Positions 10,486-21,140 of a stretch of DNA of 64,000 bases are shown here, one piece after another. The stretch lies in the NCBI GenBank assembly GCA_039602395.1, contig JBCNJP010000003.1, positions 64,036,278-64,100,277 of the forward strand, given 5' to 3'. The number at the start of each line of letters is the position of its first letter. Position 1 is the first letter of the stretch. The translations under genes and the position numbers were made by a program. The notes beneath the pieces were generated by a model, which saw only the letters and a list, made by a program, of their open reading frames with translations, did not search any database and was not told the origin of the DNA. This stretch comes from Deinandra increscens subsp. villosa (Eukaryota; Streptophyta; Magnoliopsida; Asterales; Asteraceae).

Positions 10486-12267
10486 ATGTCAAACCAACAA
10501 AAATCTGTTTCGGCCTCCACATCGTCCTCCATTCCTCCTCTTCCTTCCGCTCCAGGAAGCCAGAAGAAAAATAATGATCGTCAGAAGAAAGTGGACGAGC
10601 AGCCGAGAAAAACTAACTATCCTGTCTTCACAGGATCCCAGGTTCAATCTGTTAATCCTGTTATTACTAACAATGATTTGTTTGCTTTGATCAGGCAAGT
10701 GAAAGGTCAAATGGATCAGCAAGAGAAAATTAATCAAACGGTGATGAAGGAGATTGAAGAGCTTAAGAAGTCTAAGAAACCTATGGAGGAACAGAGTCCT
10801 CTATTTCCCAGGAACCTAGACTTCAACGCTTCAGGATCCTCAGATCCGGCTCGCTACGATTGCAAATCAGCACCAGGCTTCACTACGGCCCCTGCAATGA
10901 CTTCCCAGGCCACTGGATATGCAGGGAGTAGTGTTGGATTCTCAGGAGCCGCCCCGCCAGAAGCCTTGCAGCCGCGCTCCAGGGATCCTTGGGTTCTGTT
11001 GTCGCTGGGATCCTTAGCTACACCATCTAAAGGATATCCTTTCTCTGCTGGGAATCTAGGCCAGAACTCCCAAGGATATCAACATTCTAATATTTCTGTT
11101 TCTGCAGGAATCTTCAAGACCAGCTCCTCAGATGTGCATGATGGTGACTTCATCCCCATGCAAACAGCAGCCACTACGGAGCCGAGCATCCCAACGAGCT
11201 ATGGATACACTCCCAGGATCCCAGTCCAGAATCCTGGCCGAGGTAATGTGTCAAATTCAATTCCTGTCGTTTCTAACCAGGGTGCTCCTTATGATGCAGG
11301 TATTCATCCAAGTATCGCTAGGGAGCTCCAGAAGTTGAAAGAAATGATATCAAGCGTTCCAGGGATAATTAAACCTACCCCTAAGGTTCCCCTTGAGAGC
11401 CACATGATCTCGAGGTTCACTTGGCCAATCTTAGCAGTTGAGATTCCCAAGCGCTTCCAGACGCATAACATGAAACTCTATGACGGGACGATGGATCCTG
11501 AGGAGCATGTAGCACATTACAGGGAGCGCATGGAAATCAATCCTATCCCCCTGGATATCAAGGAAGCTTGCCTAAGCAAAGACTTTGGTTCGACTCTTAC
11601 AGGACCAGCCATGAAATGGCTACTGAGCATCCGTCCTAACACTATTACTTCGTTTTCTCACTTGGTTAACCTGTTTAATAATCAGTTCTCTTGTAGCAGG
11701 ACCTTTGAGAAGCTAACAGGTGATTTGTACAGGGTAGTTCAGAAGCCAGAAGAACCACTTAGAGACTATATTTCCAGATTCGGACGAGAATCCCTCGAGA
11801 TTCCTAACCTGGATATGGCAGCGGTAGTCGAAGCTTTCAAGATGGGACTCCGTAAGGATTCCCGATTTTATGATGATCTTGTTATGACTCCTTGCAGGAA
11901 CCTTGACGAAGTTCGAAGCAGAGCCTTGAGGTTTATCCGTTTGGAGGATGATAAGAAGATCCATCATAGACTAGACGTCCCCAAGTATGATTCTAGCAGT
12001 AAAAAGTCGGAATCCCCCGGGAAGCAGTACAGATCCCGGACATATTCCAAATCAGAAAATCCAAGGATCAATGTTGTGGACCAAGATGAAGATGACGAGG
12101 AGTATCCTAAGGTATCTGAATACTGTTTTCCAGTTGACATTGGTGGTTTGATGTGTGCTATGCAGGACCTAGGTGAAAAGGCAAGGTGGCCCAGGAAGGA
12201 TACCAAGCAGGCATCCTGGAAGGACAAATCCTTTAGTGTGCCTATCATGAAGATTTTGGCCATCTGA
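10486..12267 (+). pseudogene. Tat gag
   Basis: Structural nucleocapsid protein of the Tat element. The 593-residue frame starts at an ATG about 65 bp after the primer-binding site. The first 300 residues are Ser/Pro/Gly-rich and probably disordered, with many AGGATCC words in the DNA. Residues about 310-490 form the conserved plant gag domain (starts WPILAVEIPKRFQ; includes GPAMKWLLSIRP and FIRLEDDKK). The original frame is broken near its end. A zinc-knuckle-like C-x2-H-x4-H-x4-C (CAYHEDFGHLTDEC) lies in another frame at 12237-12278 and continues uninterrupted into protease, so one frameshift at about 12230 separates gag from the rest of the polyprotein. Confidence 0.85.
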
Positions 12268-13007
12268 CAGACGAATGCATTGCACTCAGGAAAGAAATCA
12301 GCTACCTGCTCAGCAAGGGGCACCTGAAGGAGCTACTAAACAGAAAGAAGTGCAAAACTCAAGAAGCTGACCATCTTCCCCAGAGTGCAGCTTCACCACC
12401 CCAGGATGCTCAAATCATCAACTTTATATCAGGAGGCTCAGACATCTGTGGCACTTCCTATTCCTCAGCCAAGAAGCATGCTAAGGAGTCTAAATCTGAA
12501 CAGGGATCCAGACCTGTCCGGACTTCCATCCTGACTCAGGAGAAGACGATATCCTTTGATGAGAGCGACCGCTCCCACGTTCAGGATCCCCACCATGATA
12601 GTCTGGTGGTTACTTTATATATTGCTAACCATTTTGTACGCAGGATCCTGATAGACAACGGAAGCTCTGCCAACATGATCCGTTTGGACGTGCTCAAAAA
12701 GATTGGCATCCCAGAATCAGAAATTATAGCAAGATCCTCATTCTTGGTTGGCTTCAGTGTCAAAACCAAGAGCACCGTTGGAGACATTAGACTACCAGTA
12801 TATATAGAGGGAGTAAATTGTATGCAAAAATTTTGTGTTATAGATTCTCTCTCTTGTTGCAATATTATTCTTGGCAGGCCATGGATTCACGAGATGAAGG
12901 TAGTCCCTTCAACTTATCACCACTGTGTCAAGCTTCCTACACCCTGGGGAGTTGTCAGGATTGAGGTGACCAGCAGGAAGCCAAGAACTGCTACTCAACC
13001 TCTATGA
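12237..13007 (+). pseudogene. Tat gag C-terminus plus aspartic protease
   Basis: This frame carries the gag zinc-knuckle-like motif at its start and then an aspartic protease. The active-site motif is ILIDNGSSANMI (about 12648-12683); DNGSS in place of DTGSS/DSGSS is common in Tat elements by my recollection. The downstream ILGRPWIH (about 12869-12892) matches the second conserved protease region. The frame ends at a TGA at 13005-13007. The RT continues in a different frame, so another frameshift lies between about 13007 and 13060. Confidence 0.8.
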
Positions 13008-13059
13008 AGAATACAAAAAAATTGACAAAGGGATAACAATTACAGAAAAAAGCACCCGA

Positions 13060-13533
13060 GGAACAGGAGGACAGGGAGCTCGATGTTAAAGAAGTCCAGC
13101 TGAATCCTGAGAATCCTGAAGTCAAGGTGTTCATTGGCACCAGCATCCCACAGGAAGTTGAAAAGAATCTAGTTGATCTTCTCAAAGCCAAAGCTTCAAC
13201 TTTTGAATGGAAACACGAGGATATGACAGGTATCCCTAAACATGTTATTACTCATAAACTTGGTATAGATCCTTCTTTCAGGCCAATACAGCAAAAAAGG
13301 AGGAAGTTCACTCCAGAAAAGAATGCAATCATCCAGGAGGAAGTTGACAAGCTTCTCAAGACAAAAATGATCAGGGAAGTCAAATATTCCAGGTGGCTAG
13401 CGAACGTAGTGGTGGTCCAGAAGAAGAACGGGAAGTGGAGAGTCTATGTAGACTACACGGACTTAAACAAGGCTTGTCCCAAGGATCCTTTCCCACTTCC
13501 CCACATCGATGCAATGGTGGGTGCCACAGCAGG
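13060..13533 (+). pseudogene. Tat reverse transcriptase, N-terminal half
   Basis: First half of the RT, cut by the Copia-type insertion. It shows the family's N-terminal RT region: an FRPIQQKRR stretch, then WLANVVVVQKKNGKWR and then DYTDLNKACPKDPFPLPHID, the fingers and start of the palm. The frame reads straight to GCAGG at 13529-13533, which is the target-site duplication. The partner half resumes at 24681. No ATG is required because this is part of a polyprotein. Confidence 0.85.
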
Positions 13534-13891
13534 TGTTAGAGCATATATCTATGTATGATGTGTCTCATGTATTGTATCTATATGAGCGTGTCTTAGTATG
13601 AGTTTTAGTGACAATATCATTGGCACTGGACCAAATGGTAAGCCGGACCAAATGGTACGCCCGTACCATTTGGTACGCAGCCTGTTTAGTCACTAAGTAT
13701 AAATAGGCTGTGTTAGAATGATAACTTAACACTTCTGTCATTCTACACCTTTCTGTGTGTGTTTCTAGAGAGAGAAACTAGAGAGAACTTCATTGTATCT
13801 TCAAGTGATCAATAAGATTTCTCTTATTTACATCTGTTGTTACTATGATTGATTGATACACGCAGTAGTAAGATCGATTCTCGGTTTTACA
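13534..13891 (+). repeat. Left LTR of the outer Copia-type element
   Basis: TGTTAGAGCA...GGTTTTACA, 358 bp. A perfect 12-bp inverted repeat, CCAAATGGTACG/CGTACCATTTGG (13648-13659 with 13662-13673), lies 25-50 bp upstream of TATAAATA at 13698-13705. Compared with the right LTR it has fewer GGACCAAATGGTCCGCC units, and it differs at scattered bases. Confidence 0.9.
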
Positions 13892-13893
13892 AG

Positions 13894-13905
13894 TGGTATC
13901 AGAGC
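13894..13905 (+). other. Primer-binding site, initiator Met-tRNA
   Basis: TGGTATCAGAGC, two bases after the LTR end, complementary to the 3' end of plant initiator methionine tRNA and standard for many plant LTR elements. Confidence 0.9.
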
Positions 13906-14117
13906 ATTTGGTTGATCTACTGCTGTGTTTTTGATCAATTTTCTGATTTTTAGAGAGAGAAAGTTTGGGTTTCTTACGTTTTTCATCAAATTCTTCCAAT
14001 TCCGAGTGTTTCCGAGGTGAAAAATGATTTCTGAGTGTTCCTGGAATGATTTCGCACCTTACTGAATCAAATTTTAGCTCCAAAAGTCAAAATTTGCAAA
14101 GATCAGTCGAAATCAGC

Positions 14118-14365
14118 TTCGAAAGCTTCTGGTCCGCTCGAAGAAATTCTGGTCCGCTGATTGGTCCGCTAGGCAATCTTCAAGTTGGTCCGTGGCAGTT
14201 ATTTTTTGGTCCTCTGTACCATTTTGGTCCGCCGTACCAATCTGGTCCGCTGAGATAATTTGGTCCGCGTTTGATCCGCTGATTAAGTTGGTCCGGAACT
14301 GGTCCGCTGAGTACAAATTTGGTCCACTGAAATCTGGTCCTCTGAATTCTGGTCCGCTAACAGTT
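14118..14365 (+). repeat. GGTCCGC word array in the leader of the outer Copia-type element
   Basis: About fourteen copies of (T/C)TGGTCCGC(T/C)GA-like words are spaced irregularly between the primer-binding site and the gag start. The same word makes up the palindromes in this family's LTR. The inner element carries the equivalent array in reverse at about 20230-20530. Confidence 0.8.
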
Positions 14366-14535
14366 TCTTCAAAGGGTCATAACTTTTGCATTGTAAATCG
14401 CTACGAGAGCATAAGTACTCAAATCGATCGTCTTGACGAGCTCTACATTGTTCGTTCAAAGTTGATTTTCAAAATCAAATTCTAACACCTTCGTTTCTGA
14501 GTTCGAAGTTTTTAAAGTATCATTTTCGGTGAAAA

Positions 14536-14761
14536 ATGTCTGATTTTCAAGCATTTGCGGCTATGCAAAGCACGGTACAAGCTATGCTCAATTTTGATAA
14601 TGAAATAGGAACAAGTCAGAAAGTTCCTAAGCTATTAAAGTTGGAAGATTATCAAAATTGGAAACAACGTTTTTCTGCATACATCAGCACAAACGATATT
14701 GATTTATGGGCTCCAATTCAAAAGTTGTATGTACGTCCAACTGCAGATGGAGAGTATAAGG
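14536..14761 (+). pseudogene. Outer Copia-type gag, N-terminal part
   Basis: Starts MSDFQAFAAMQ and reads about 75 residues in the same pattern as the inner element's intact gag, up to the TAAGG duplication at 14757-14761, where the inner element is inserted. Coding continues at 21141. The region corresponds to the N-terminal part of a plant Copia gag (LEDYQNWKQRFSAYI). Confidence 0.85.
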
Positions 14762-15132
14762 TGTAGAAACGAGAATCGATCTTACTACTGCTTGTATCAA
14801 TCAATCATAGCAACAACGGATGTAAATAAGAGAATTCTTATTGATCACTTGAAGATACAAAGAAGTTCTCTCTAGTTTCTCTCTCTAGAAACACACACAG
14901 AAAGGTGTAGAATGGCTGAACGGGTTTCAACTGGTTAACTTGCACATTCTAACACACAGCTATTTATAGTTAGTGACTAAACGCCCAGCGTATCAAACTG
15001 ATACGCCGGACCACATGGTCCGCCGGACCATGTGGTACGCTCATAACCAAATAGTCACTACAATTCATTCTAAGACTAGCTCATATAGATACAATACACG
15101 AGACACTCATACCATAGGAATATGCTCTAACA
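14762..15132 (-). repeat. 3' LTR of the inner Copia-type element
   Basis: On the plus strand it runs TGTAGAAACG...GCTCTAACA. It contains the inverted repeat CCACATGGTCC/GGACCATGTGG (about 15010-15034) upstream, in element orientation, of its TATA box at about 14951-14958. It is adjacent to the polypurine tract complement aactcccccttaacg (15133-15147). Confidence 0.9.
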
Positions 15133-16822
15133 AACTCCCCCTTAACGTGTAGTGTATCTATTTTCTAATTAAACTTCAGTCTTCAATCTTCAACATTGCT
15201 GCATCTGATCTTTGACTTGAAATCTTATTAGAAATAGAGCTTGCATGGCTGGATCACACTTTAATTATCTTTGCACTTCAAGATCCACTTGTGAAAGATA
15301 CTTCATACTCCCCCTCTCACCAGGCTTGAGTCTTGACACACAAACCTGCAATTTCAGAAGACGACAAACGCGGTTTTCTTTTCTTTTGAAAATTAATTTA
15401 ATCTTGGCGCAAAACTTCTCTTTGAGAATCCAAGATATAGTTTTGAAATTTTGATTTCGTATCACATATCGATCGGTCGAAAACAAATAAGAAACAAAAT
15501 CTTTTTGGCTTTTTGAAACTTTAGATCAAAACACACCGAAAATCTTTTTGAACTTTTCAGATATGAAACATAAATGCAATACTGAATCAGACACTATTTT
15601 TGTCTTTTGCGAGAAAGATCACAACTTGGGATCATATTGGTCATATCATGCTGAACTACACTTCTATTTCAATTACTTCAGCACACAAGTCATGTCGATT
15701 ACTGGTATAATTTGTCCATCTTAAACTCAGGCACAATCATACTCATAACATCTGGATATGTTATTGATTGATTTAGTTTGCTTTGACCAGTGTACCCCAC
15801 ACTATCAGACATATTCAGATATGTTTTTGCTTTTTATATCACACTTTGTGATATCATTTGTGATTTAATCACATAATGATTATATTCATGATACAGTCAA
15901 CTGTGTTCCATGCAAAAAGAAATAAGAACGTTAAATCGTCTACCTTAAGGTCGATCTTTCGATACGCAGATAAGGCCTCGGATTTAACAAAATAAGAAAA
16001 TAAAACAAGTTGAAATTGTATAACTCAACAACAATCAGGTCGATACTCCCGTACACGCAGAGAAAGTCCGATGAGTTATACGAAACACCAAAGAAAATAA
16101 AGCAGAACGTCAAACGAACAACAATCAGGTCGATCTTTCGATACGCAAAGAAAGTCCGATCGTTTGACAAAATAAAGAAAATCAAACAAGTTTAAATCTT
16201 TGCAAAATGAACACATGTATACACAGTGACTTCTCATTTTCTTTTTCACATATTTTTCCTTGATATCATGAGACATGCATCAAGATGTTGTCCACTTGGT
16301 CAAGCAATAGTATTTAATGTTTATCACATCTGAATACTTTCTGATTCAATGCCGAGCCTACCAAGCACATCGAACAATGATCTTATGGCTTTTTCATCTA
16401 TTTTATCCGTGAGCCAGACACGTAAGCCAATGTACCATCATTTCCCAAACATGTTGGATACAATTTCTCATTTTTTTCAATGTTTTTGAATTTTTCTATT
16501 TTTTCAATGTTTTTGTATTTTCTGTTTTTCTCCCCTTTAAAATGAAAACTCTTTTTTTGGATTTTCATTTTAACACAAACAAAAACACAAAGACGCTATT
16601 TTTGGGTTTCAATTTTCTCCCCCTAAACTACATACGAAATGTAAAAGAAAGAAAATTGACCTTTCGACATGGATACCTTTCAAGTTTAGCTTTCAGAAAA
16701 ATTTCAGTTTTGAAATTTGATATCACATGTAATTTAAGTTAAATCAGCAGAATACTCCTCCATCAGCAACTTTTCAATCACCGATAGGTCTTCTAAAAGT
16801 ACCTGCACACTGGTCAAACACA
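15133..16822 (-). other. 3' non-coding region and polypurine tract of the inner element
   Basis: No coding potential. It contains three diverged tandem blocks around caggtcgat(c/a)(t/c)(t/c)(t/c)cg...cgca(g/a)a (about 15945-16165). The segment up to about 16475 is matched in reverse by the outer element's 22935-24317, showing that both belong to one family. Confidence 0.75.
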
Positions 16823-19800
16823 TTAGTTTATAAATGACCCGAAGCGAATTGCTTCTGGTCGACCAGTATCTTGATTTCCTTTTGAAACCACCTTAGGTTT
16901 CCAGTGTTGTTGTTTTGGTAAATCAGTATCTGATGAACCTGTCACAGTCGATTGTGACGAACAACCTACATATGAAACATTTTGAAAACGCGGAATAAAT
17001 CTTCCTTGAGTTTTGAAAAATGTAGGTTGTGAGAATTCATCAAACACTCTGCCATATTCATCAATGAATCGTTGTTTGGCAGCTTTACCAACAAATGGAA
17101 CCTTTCCTTTCCTTGAACTAGAAGCAGCAGAAACCGGACAATCTTGTGCCAGATGCCCTTTTTGTCGGCAATTGTAACACAAGCGATTGTGTACATTTCT
17201 TCGTTTTGGAACCTGCATAGCTTCACAAACATATTCATCTCCAAAATGATCATAAAAATTATCATATACCTGAAATCGATGATCATGAACCCATTTGGAT
17301 GTCGGGCTCTTTGGAGTAGAATTGGATCCTCCGGAAGAATCAACATTCTTCACAAAAACTTCAGCAACTTTCCGAGCATCTACGCAATGTAGCGGAAATT
17401 CTTTATCAGAAAATATTTGTTCCGAACCCTTGAGTTTGTAGAACCTCTCGGGTTGAACTTTGTCAGCTTTAAAAACTTCTTTCTTTACTTGCTTCAGATT
17501 AACTTTCTTCAAATATTGTTGCTGTTGAACCTTTGAAACATTTACATTAACCTGTTTCTTTTGAAATCCCAAACCTGTATATTTTCCAGAAACTTTCTCT
17601 TCTGAATCAGATGATTTATGCCCGTTCTTTGCAAAACGAGAAAATTCAGCTTTAACTTTCTTGATATCTTTTGGAGCATTGATAATTGTTTCATCAATGT
17701 CAGCTTTTGAAGACGAAGACCCAGACACACCCTTTTGAGCTTCAGACGCTTCAGTACGTTTGCCTTTTTCCTTTTTCTTTTCTTCAACAGATTTGGAACC
17801 AACCAACTCAGAATAATCACCAATCTCGGCCTTTTCTTTCAAATCATGAACGCCTTCTTTAAGACTTCCTGGTGGCGAGACTGTCTTGTTAAACATCTTC
17901 TCAAAATTTTCATCTTTGGCTAGAAAACTTGTAAAAGATTGTGAGTTAGTAACATTGTTCAAAAGACGTTTTGAATCAATGACTTCAATCTTTAATTCAG
18001 AAATTCGTTGATTAGCTTCAGCCAACTCCTTTTCTGTTGCAATGAGCTTCTTTGCCACTTTGTTAGTTTCATACTTTTGCAATCTTAACTCATCTAAACC
18101 GGCCACCAATTCCTTCTCGAGTTTATCTTCATTTCTTTTCTGAATATCCAAATTTGCATTTTGCAACTTGTTCACTCTAACCAACTCCCTCTTCTCATCA
18201 AGTAACTTTTCCATATCAGTCTGATAAGATTGAATCTTAGTAGCTTGATCACCAGAAAATTGAGTAAGAGTATCAAGTCTGGACTTTGATTTATCAAAAA
18301 GATTTTGAAAATCTTTTGCTGCATCCTCAGCTTCATCTTTCCATTTCTTCACTTCTTGAACTAATTCATCCTTTTTTGCAGATAATTTTGTAAACTTCTT
18401 TTCAAATTCCTGCTCAACACCTTGAAACTGCAACTCTTTTTCAATTAACTCTGTCTGAAAAACTGAAAGCTTTTCTTTTTGAGAGTCGAACTCTTGAATC
18501 ATACCTTCAAACTTTTCTCTATCAGCAATCAATTCTTCTTTTTCCTTAACTAAACCTTGAATCATTTTATCTTTTTGAGAACAAAACTCACAGACAGATT
18601 CATAACCACTATTTCCATAACTACTAACATCTGAATCAGAATCTGTTATTTCTTCTTCGTCATCACTGTGAACAATCCGAGCAACAAAACAAGACTCATC
18701 AGGAAAATCAGCAGCCCAATCATAACCTTCATTCGATGTTTGTTCTTTTGATGCTGAAGAAATAGCAGTCAAAGCAATTTGAGGTGAAGCAGTTTTATCA
18801 GCTGTCGGAACCACCTTTTCTTTTGCGGGACACTCACGAGCAAAATGACCATATTTGGAACATTTGAAACATTTGATCTGTGACTTATTCAAACCAAGTT
18901 TGTCTCCTTGAAAAATAGATGTCGTTCCATGTTTCTTAATAAACCTTCTACCTCTTTCAGTTAGCATAGCAAACTGCCACTCCAAATCTAATTTGTTCAA
19001 CAGATCTTCATCCATATGATCTAAATCCTCTCTATATAGACAAGAGTTACCAATTTGACTAAATATATCGCCAGAAGAAGATAATATGAATCCAGATAAC
19101 AACGCAACTAAATCTTCAGCTGACTTCCCATTAATCGAACTGGCAGATGATCTATCAGGAGTAGTGAAACTGCACCTCCTTGATGAACTTTCATACTTTC
19201 CTGATCCATGATCAGCAACAAATGCTGTTTGAGGTGGATTTGATGTATCATAACCAGATGATTTAGATTTTGCATTGATACTTGCAGAATTTTGTCCATG
19301 ATATAACTCAGGATTTTGTAATTGAGCAGTGGACTTGTTTGAATTCATCATTTCCATTTCTCGAGCATGAAGCTTTCCAGTCAAATCATGAAATGATAAT
19401 GTGGAATAATCTTTATCATGAGTAAGCAACAACACATAATTTTCCCATTTCTCTGGTAATGCTTCCATCAATTTCTCTTTCAATTCTTCCTCGGTCTTTT
19501 CAATCTTGACTACTTTCATCTCACTAATAAGATGTGAAAATCTTGAAATAAGAGCAGAAATATTTTCTTTGTCGTATTGTTGAAAATTTTCAAATTCTTT
19601 GTTCAACACTTTCCTTCGACTCTTCTTATACTGATCATTGCCTTCACATCGAGCAGATAAAGCATCCCATAATTGTTTAGCCTTCTTGCAAGTACTGAAT
19701 TGATGTAACAACTCAGTAGGTAAAGCCATAGTAAGATAACCATAAACTTTTTGTTCAAGTTCATAACTTCTTCGTTCATCCTTATCAAAATCTTGAATCT

Positions 19801-20026
19801 CTTTATATTCCCCATTGTCAGTTGGACGCACATACAGCGTTCGAATCGGAATCCACAAATCAATATCATTTGTGCTGATGTATGCAGAGAAACGTTGCTT
19901 CCAATTTTGATAATCTTCCAATATTAACAACTTGGGAACTTTCTGACTTGTTCCTATTTCATTATCAAAATTTAGCATAGCTTGTACCGTGCTTTGCATA
20001 ACCGCAAATGCTTGAAAATCGGACAT
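16823..20026 (-). CDS. Intact gag polyprotein, 1067 residues, of the inner Copia-type element
   Basis: Nucleocapsid-forming protein without any pol. It starts MSDFQAFAVMQ at 20026, about 730 bp after the primer-binding site. Residues about 30-250 form the Copia-type gag domain (DYQNWKQRFSAYI; later SRFSHLISEMKVVKIEKTEEE). A first zinc knuckle, CFKCSKYGHFAREC, is at about residues 384-397. A long charged coiled coil covers roughly residues 490-760. A Lys/Ser-rich basic region follows, then a second zinc knuckle, CYNCRQKGHLAQDC, at about 950-963. At 1067 residues it is longer than a simple Copia gag because of the coiled coil and the second knuckle. Two knuckles and a coiled coil fit RNA binding and particle assembly. 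RT and integrase would have to come from another element. Confidence 0.9.
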   Translation of the reverse strand: MSDFQAFAVMQSTVQAMLNFDNEIGTSQKVPKLLILEDYQNWKQRFSAYISTNDIDLWIPIRTLYVRPTDNGEYKEIQDFDKDERRSYELEQKVYGYLTMALPTELLHQFSTCKKAKQLWDALSARCEGNDQYKKSRRKVLNKEFENFQQYDKENISALISRFSHLISEMKVVKIEKTEEELKEKLMEALPEKWENYVLLLTHDKDYSTLSFHDLTGKLHAREMEMMNSNKSTAQLQNPELYHGQNSASINAKSKSSGYDTSNPPQTAFVADHGSGKYESSSRRCSFTTPDRSSASSINGKSAEDLVALLSGFILSSSGDIFSQIGNSCLYREDLDHMDEDLLNKLDLEWQFAMLTERGRRFIKKHGTTSIFQGDKLGLNKSQIKCFKCSKYGHFARECPAKEKVVPTADKTASPQIALTAISSASKEQTSNEGYDWAADFPDESCFVARIVHSDDEEEITDSDSDVSSYGNSGYESVCEFCSQKDKMIQGLVKEKEELIADREKFEGMIQEFDSQKEKLSVFQTELIEKELQFQGVEQEFEKKFTKLSAKKDELVQEVKKWKDEAEDAAKDFQNLFDKSKSRLDTLTQFSGDQATKIQSYQTDMEKLLDEKRELVRVNKLQNANLDIQKRNEDKLEKELVAGLDELRLQKYETNKVAKKLIATEKELAEANQRISELKIEVIDSKRLLNNVTNSQSFTSFLAKDENFEKMFNKTVSPPGSLKEGVHDLKEKAEIGDYSELVGSKSVEEKKKEKGKRTEASEAQKGVSGSSSSKADIDETIINAPKDIKKVKAEFSRFAKNGHKSSDSEEKVSGKYTGLGFQKKQVNVNVSKVQQQQYLKKVNLKQVKKEVFKADKVQPERFYKLKGSEQIFSDKEFPLHCVDARKVAEVFVKNVDSSGGSNSTPKSPTSKWVHDHRFQVYDNFYDHFGDEYVCEAMQVPKRRNVHNRLCYNCRQKGHLAQDCPVSAASSSRKGKVPFVGKAAKQRFIDEYGRVFDEFSQPTFFKTQGRFIPRFQNVSYVGCSSQSTVTGSSDTDLPKQQHWKPKVVSKGNQDTGRPEAIRFGSFIN

Positions 20027-20229
20027 TTTTCAACGTAAAATGATACTTCAAAACTTCGAACTCAAAAACGAAAGTCTCCTAAGCGGATTTTGGGGGTCAA
20101 AACTGCTCGGTACTGGCCGTAGGCCAGTACAAGTCCTAGATCTCGGAAAGACGAACGTTTTGGCTGGTATTGGGTTCCGTAACTCCAAACGGTTTGCAAG
20201 TTACGTCAGTTTTAGTGAAGGTCACTTTT

Positions 20230-20530
20230 CTGTCAGCGGATCAAAACAAAACAACGGACCAGTTCCGGACCAAAACAATCAAGCGGATCAAATTTGTACT
20301 AGCGGACCAGATTCCGGATCAGATGTACTAGCGGATCAAAATTATACTAGCGGATCAGATGCGGACCAGATATCTTCAGCGGATCAGATTTTGATACGGC
20401 GGATCAAAACTGGTACGGCGGACCAGAATTTTCAGCGGATCACACTGATACGCTGTAACTGCTGCGGATCAGACTGATGAAGATTGCCTAGCGGATCAAA
20501 CGGCGGACCAGACTGCTCGTTGGGCGGACC
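20230..20530 (-). repeat. Leader word array of the inner Copia-type element
   Basis: About twenty GCGGATCA / GCGGACCA words (reverse complement of TGGTCCGC and TGATCCGC) lie between the primer-binding site and gag. Spacing is irregular and the sequence between words is unique. The long frame across it on the plus strand, rich in Ala-Asp-Gln, only reflects the repeated word. Confidence 0.8.
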
Positions 20531-20755
20531 AGTCACAGAAAACTCAAAAATTGACTGATTTTCATAAATTTTGACAATTGAAGCTGAAAACTAGATCAAT
20601 ATGATGCGAAAACACTCCAGGAGCATACAGAAATCATTTTTATCCTTGAAATCACTCAGAATTGGAAGAAATTGAAGAAAAACTTACCAAACCCAAGCTT
20701 TCTCTCTCTAAAACTCCGAAAATTGATCAAAAACACAGCAGTAGAGCAACCAAAT

Positions 20756-20767
20756 GCTCTGATACCA
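20756..20767 (-). other. Primer-binding site of the inner element
   Basis: gctctgatacca on the plus strand is the complement of TGGTATCAGAGC. It lies two bases inside the 5' LTR, which begins at 20770 on the plus strand. Confidence 0.9.
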
Positions 20768-20769
20768 CT

Positions 20770-21140
20770 TGTAGAAACGAGAATCGATCTTACTACTGCT
20801 TGTATCAATCAATCATAGCAACAACGGATGTAAATAAGAGAATTCTTATTGATCACTTGAAGATACAAAGAAGTTCTCTCTAGTTTCTCTCTCTAGAAAC
20901 ACACACAGAAAGGTGTAGAATGGCTGAACTGGTTTCAACTGGTTAACTTGCACATTCTAACACACAGCTATTTATAGTTAGTGACTAAACGCCCAGCGTA
21001 TCAAACTGATACGCCGGACCACATGGTCCGCCGGACCATGTGGTACGCTCATAACCAAATAGTCACTACAATTCATTCTAAGACTAGCTCATATAGATAC
21101 AATACACGAGACACTCATACCATAGGAATATGCTCTAACA
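20770..21140 (-). repeat. 5' LTR of the inner Copia-type element
   Basis: 371 bp, matching 14762-15132 except for one base seen by eye (aactgg against aacggg near position 170). It is followed by the TAAGG duplication. Confidence 0.9.

Larger units (their letters stand above)
14762..21140 (-). mobile_element. Young gag-only Copia-type element (inner), inserted head-on in a relative
   Basis: Flanked by TAAGG at 14757-14761 and 21141-21145. Both LTRs are 371 bp (14762-15132 and 20770-21140), and by eye they differ at a single base. In minus-strand order it has 5' LTR, primer-binding site (20756-20767), leader word array, one long intact gag ORF (20026-16823), about 1.7 kb of non-coding sequence, a polypurine tract (15147-15133) and 3' LTR. 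There is no pol. This is the most recent insertion that can be dated in the window. The structure matches gag-only non-autonomous retrotransposons (TR-GAG type). Confidence 0.9.

Noticed and set aside
13894..13905. Possible tRNA gene sequence at TGGTATCAGAGC sites
   Set aside because: Only the 12- to 13-base complement of a tRNA 3' end is present; these are primer-binding sites.
20040..20477. 145-residue ORF with Ala-Asp-Gln repeats, and the mirrored frames at 14046-14485
   Set aside because: Products of the GGTCCGC/GGATCA word array in the leaders; frames are not conserved between the two elements.
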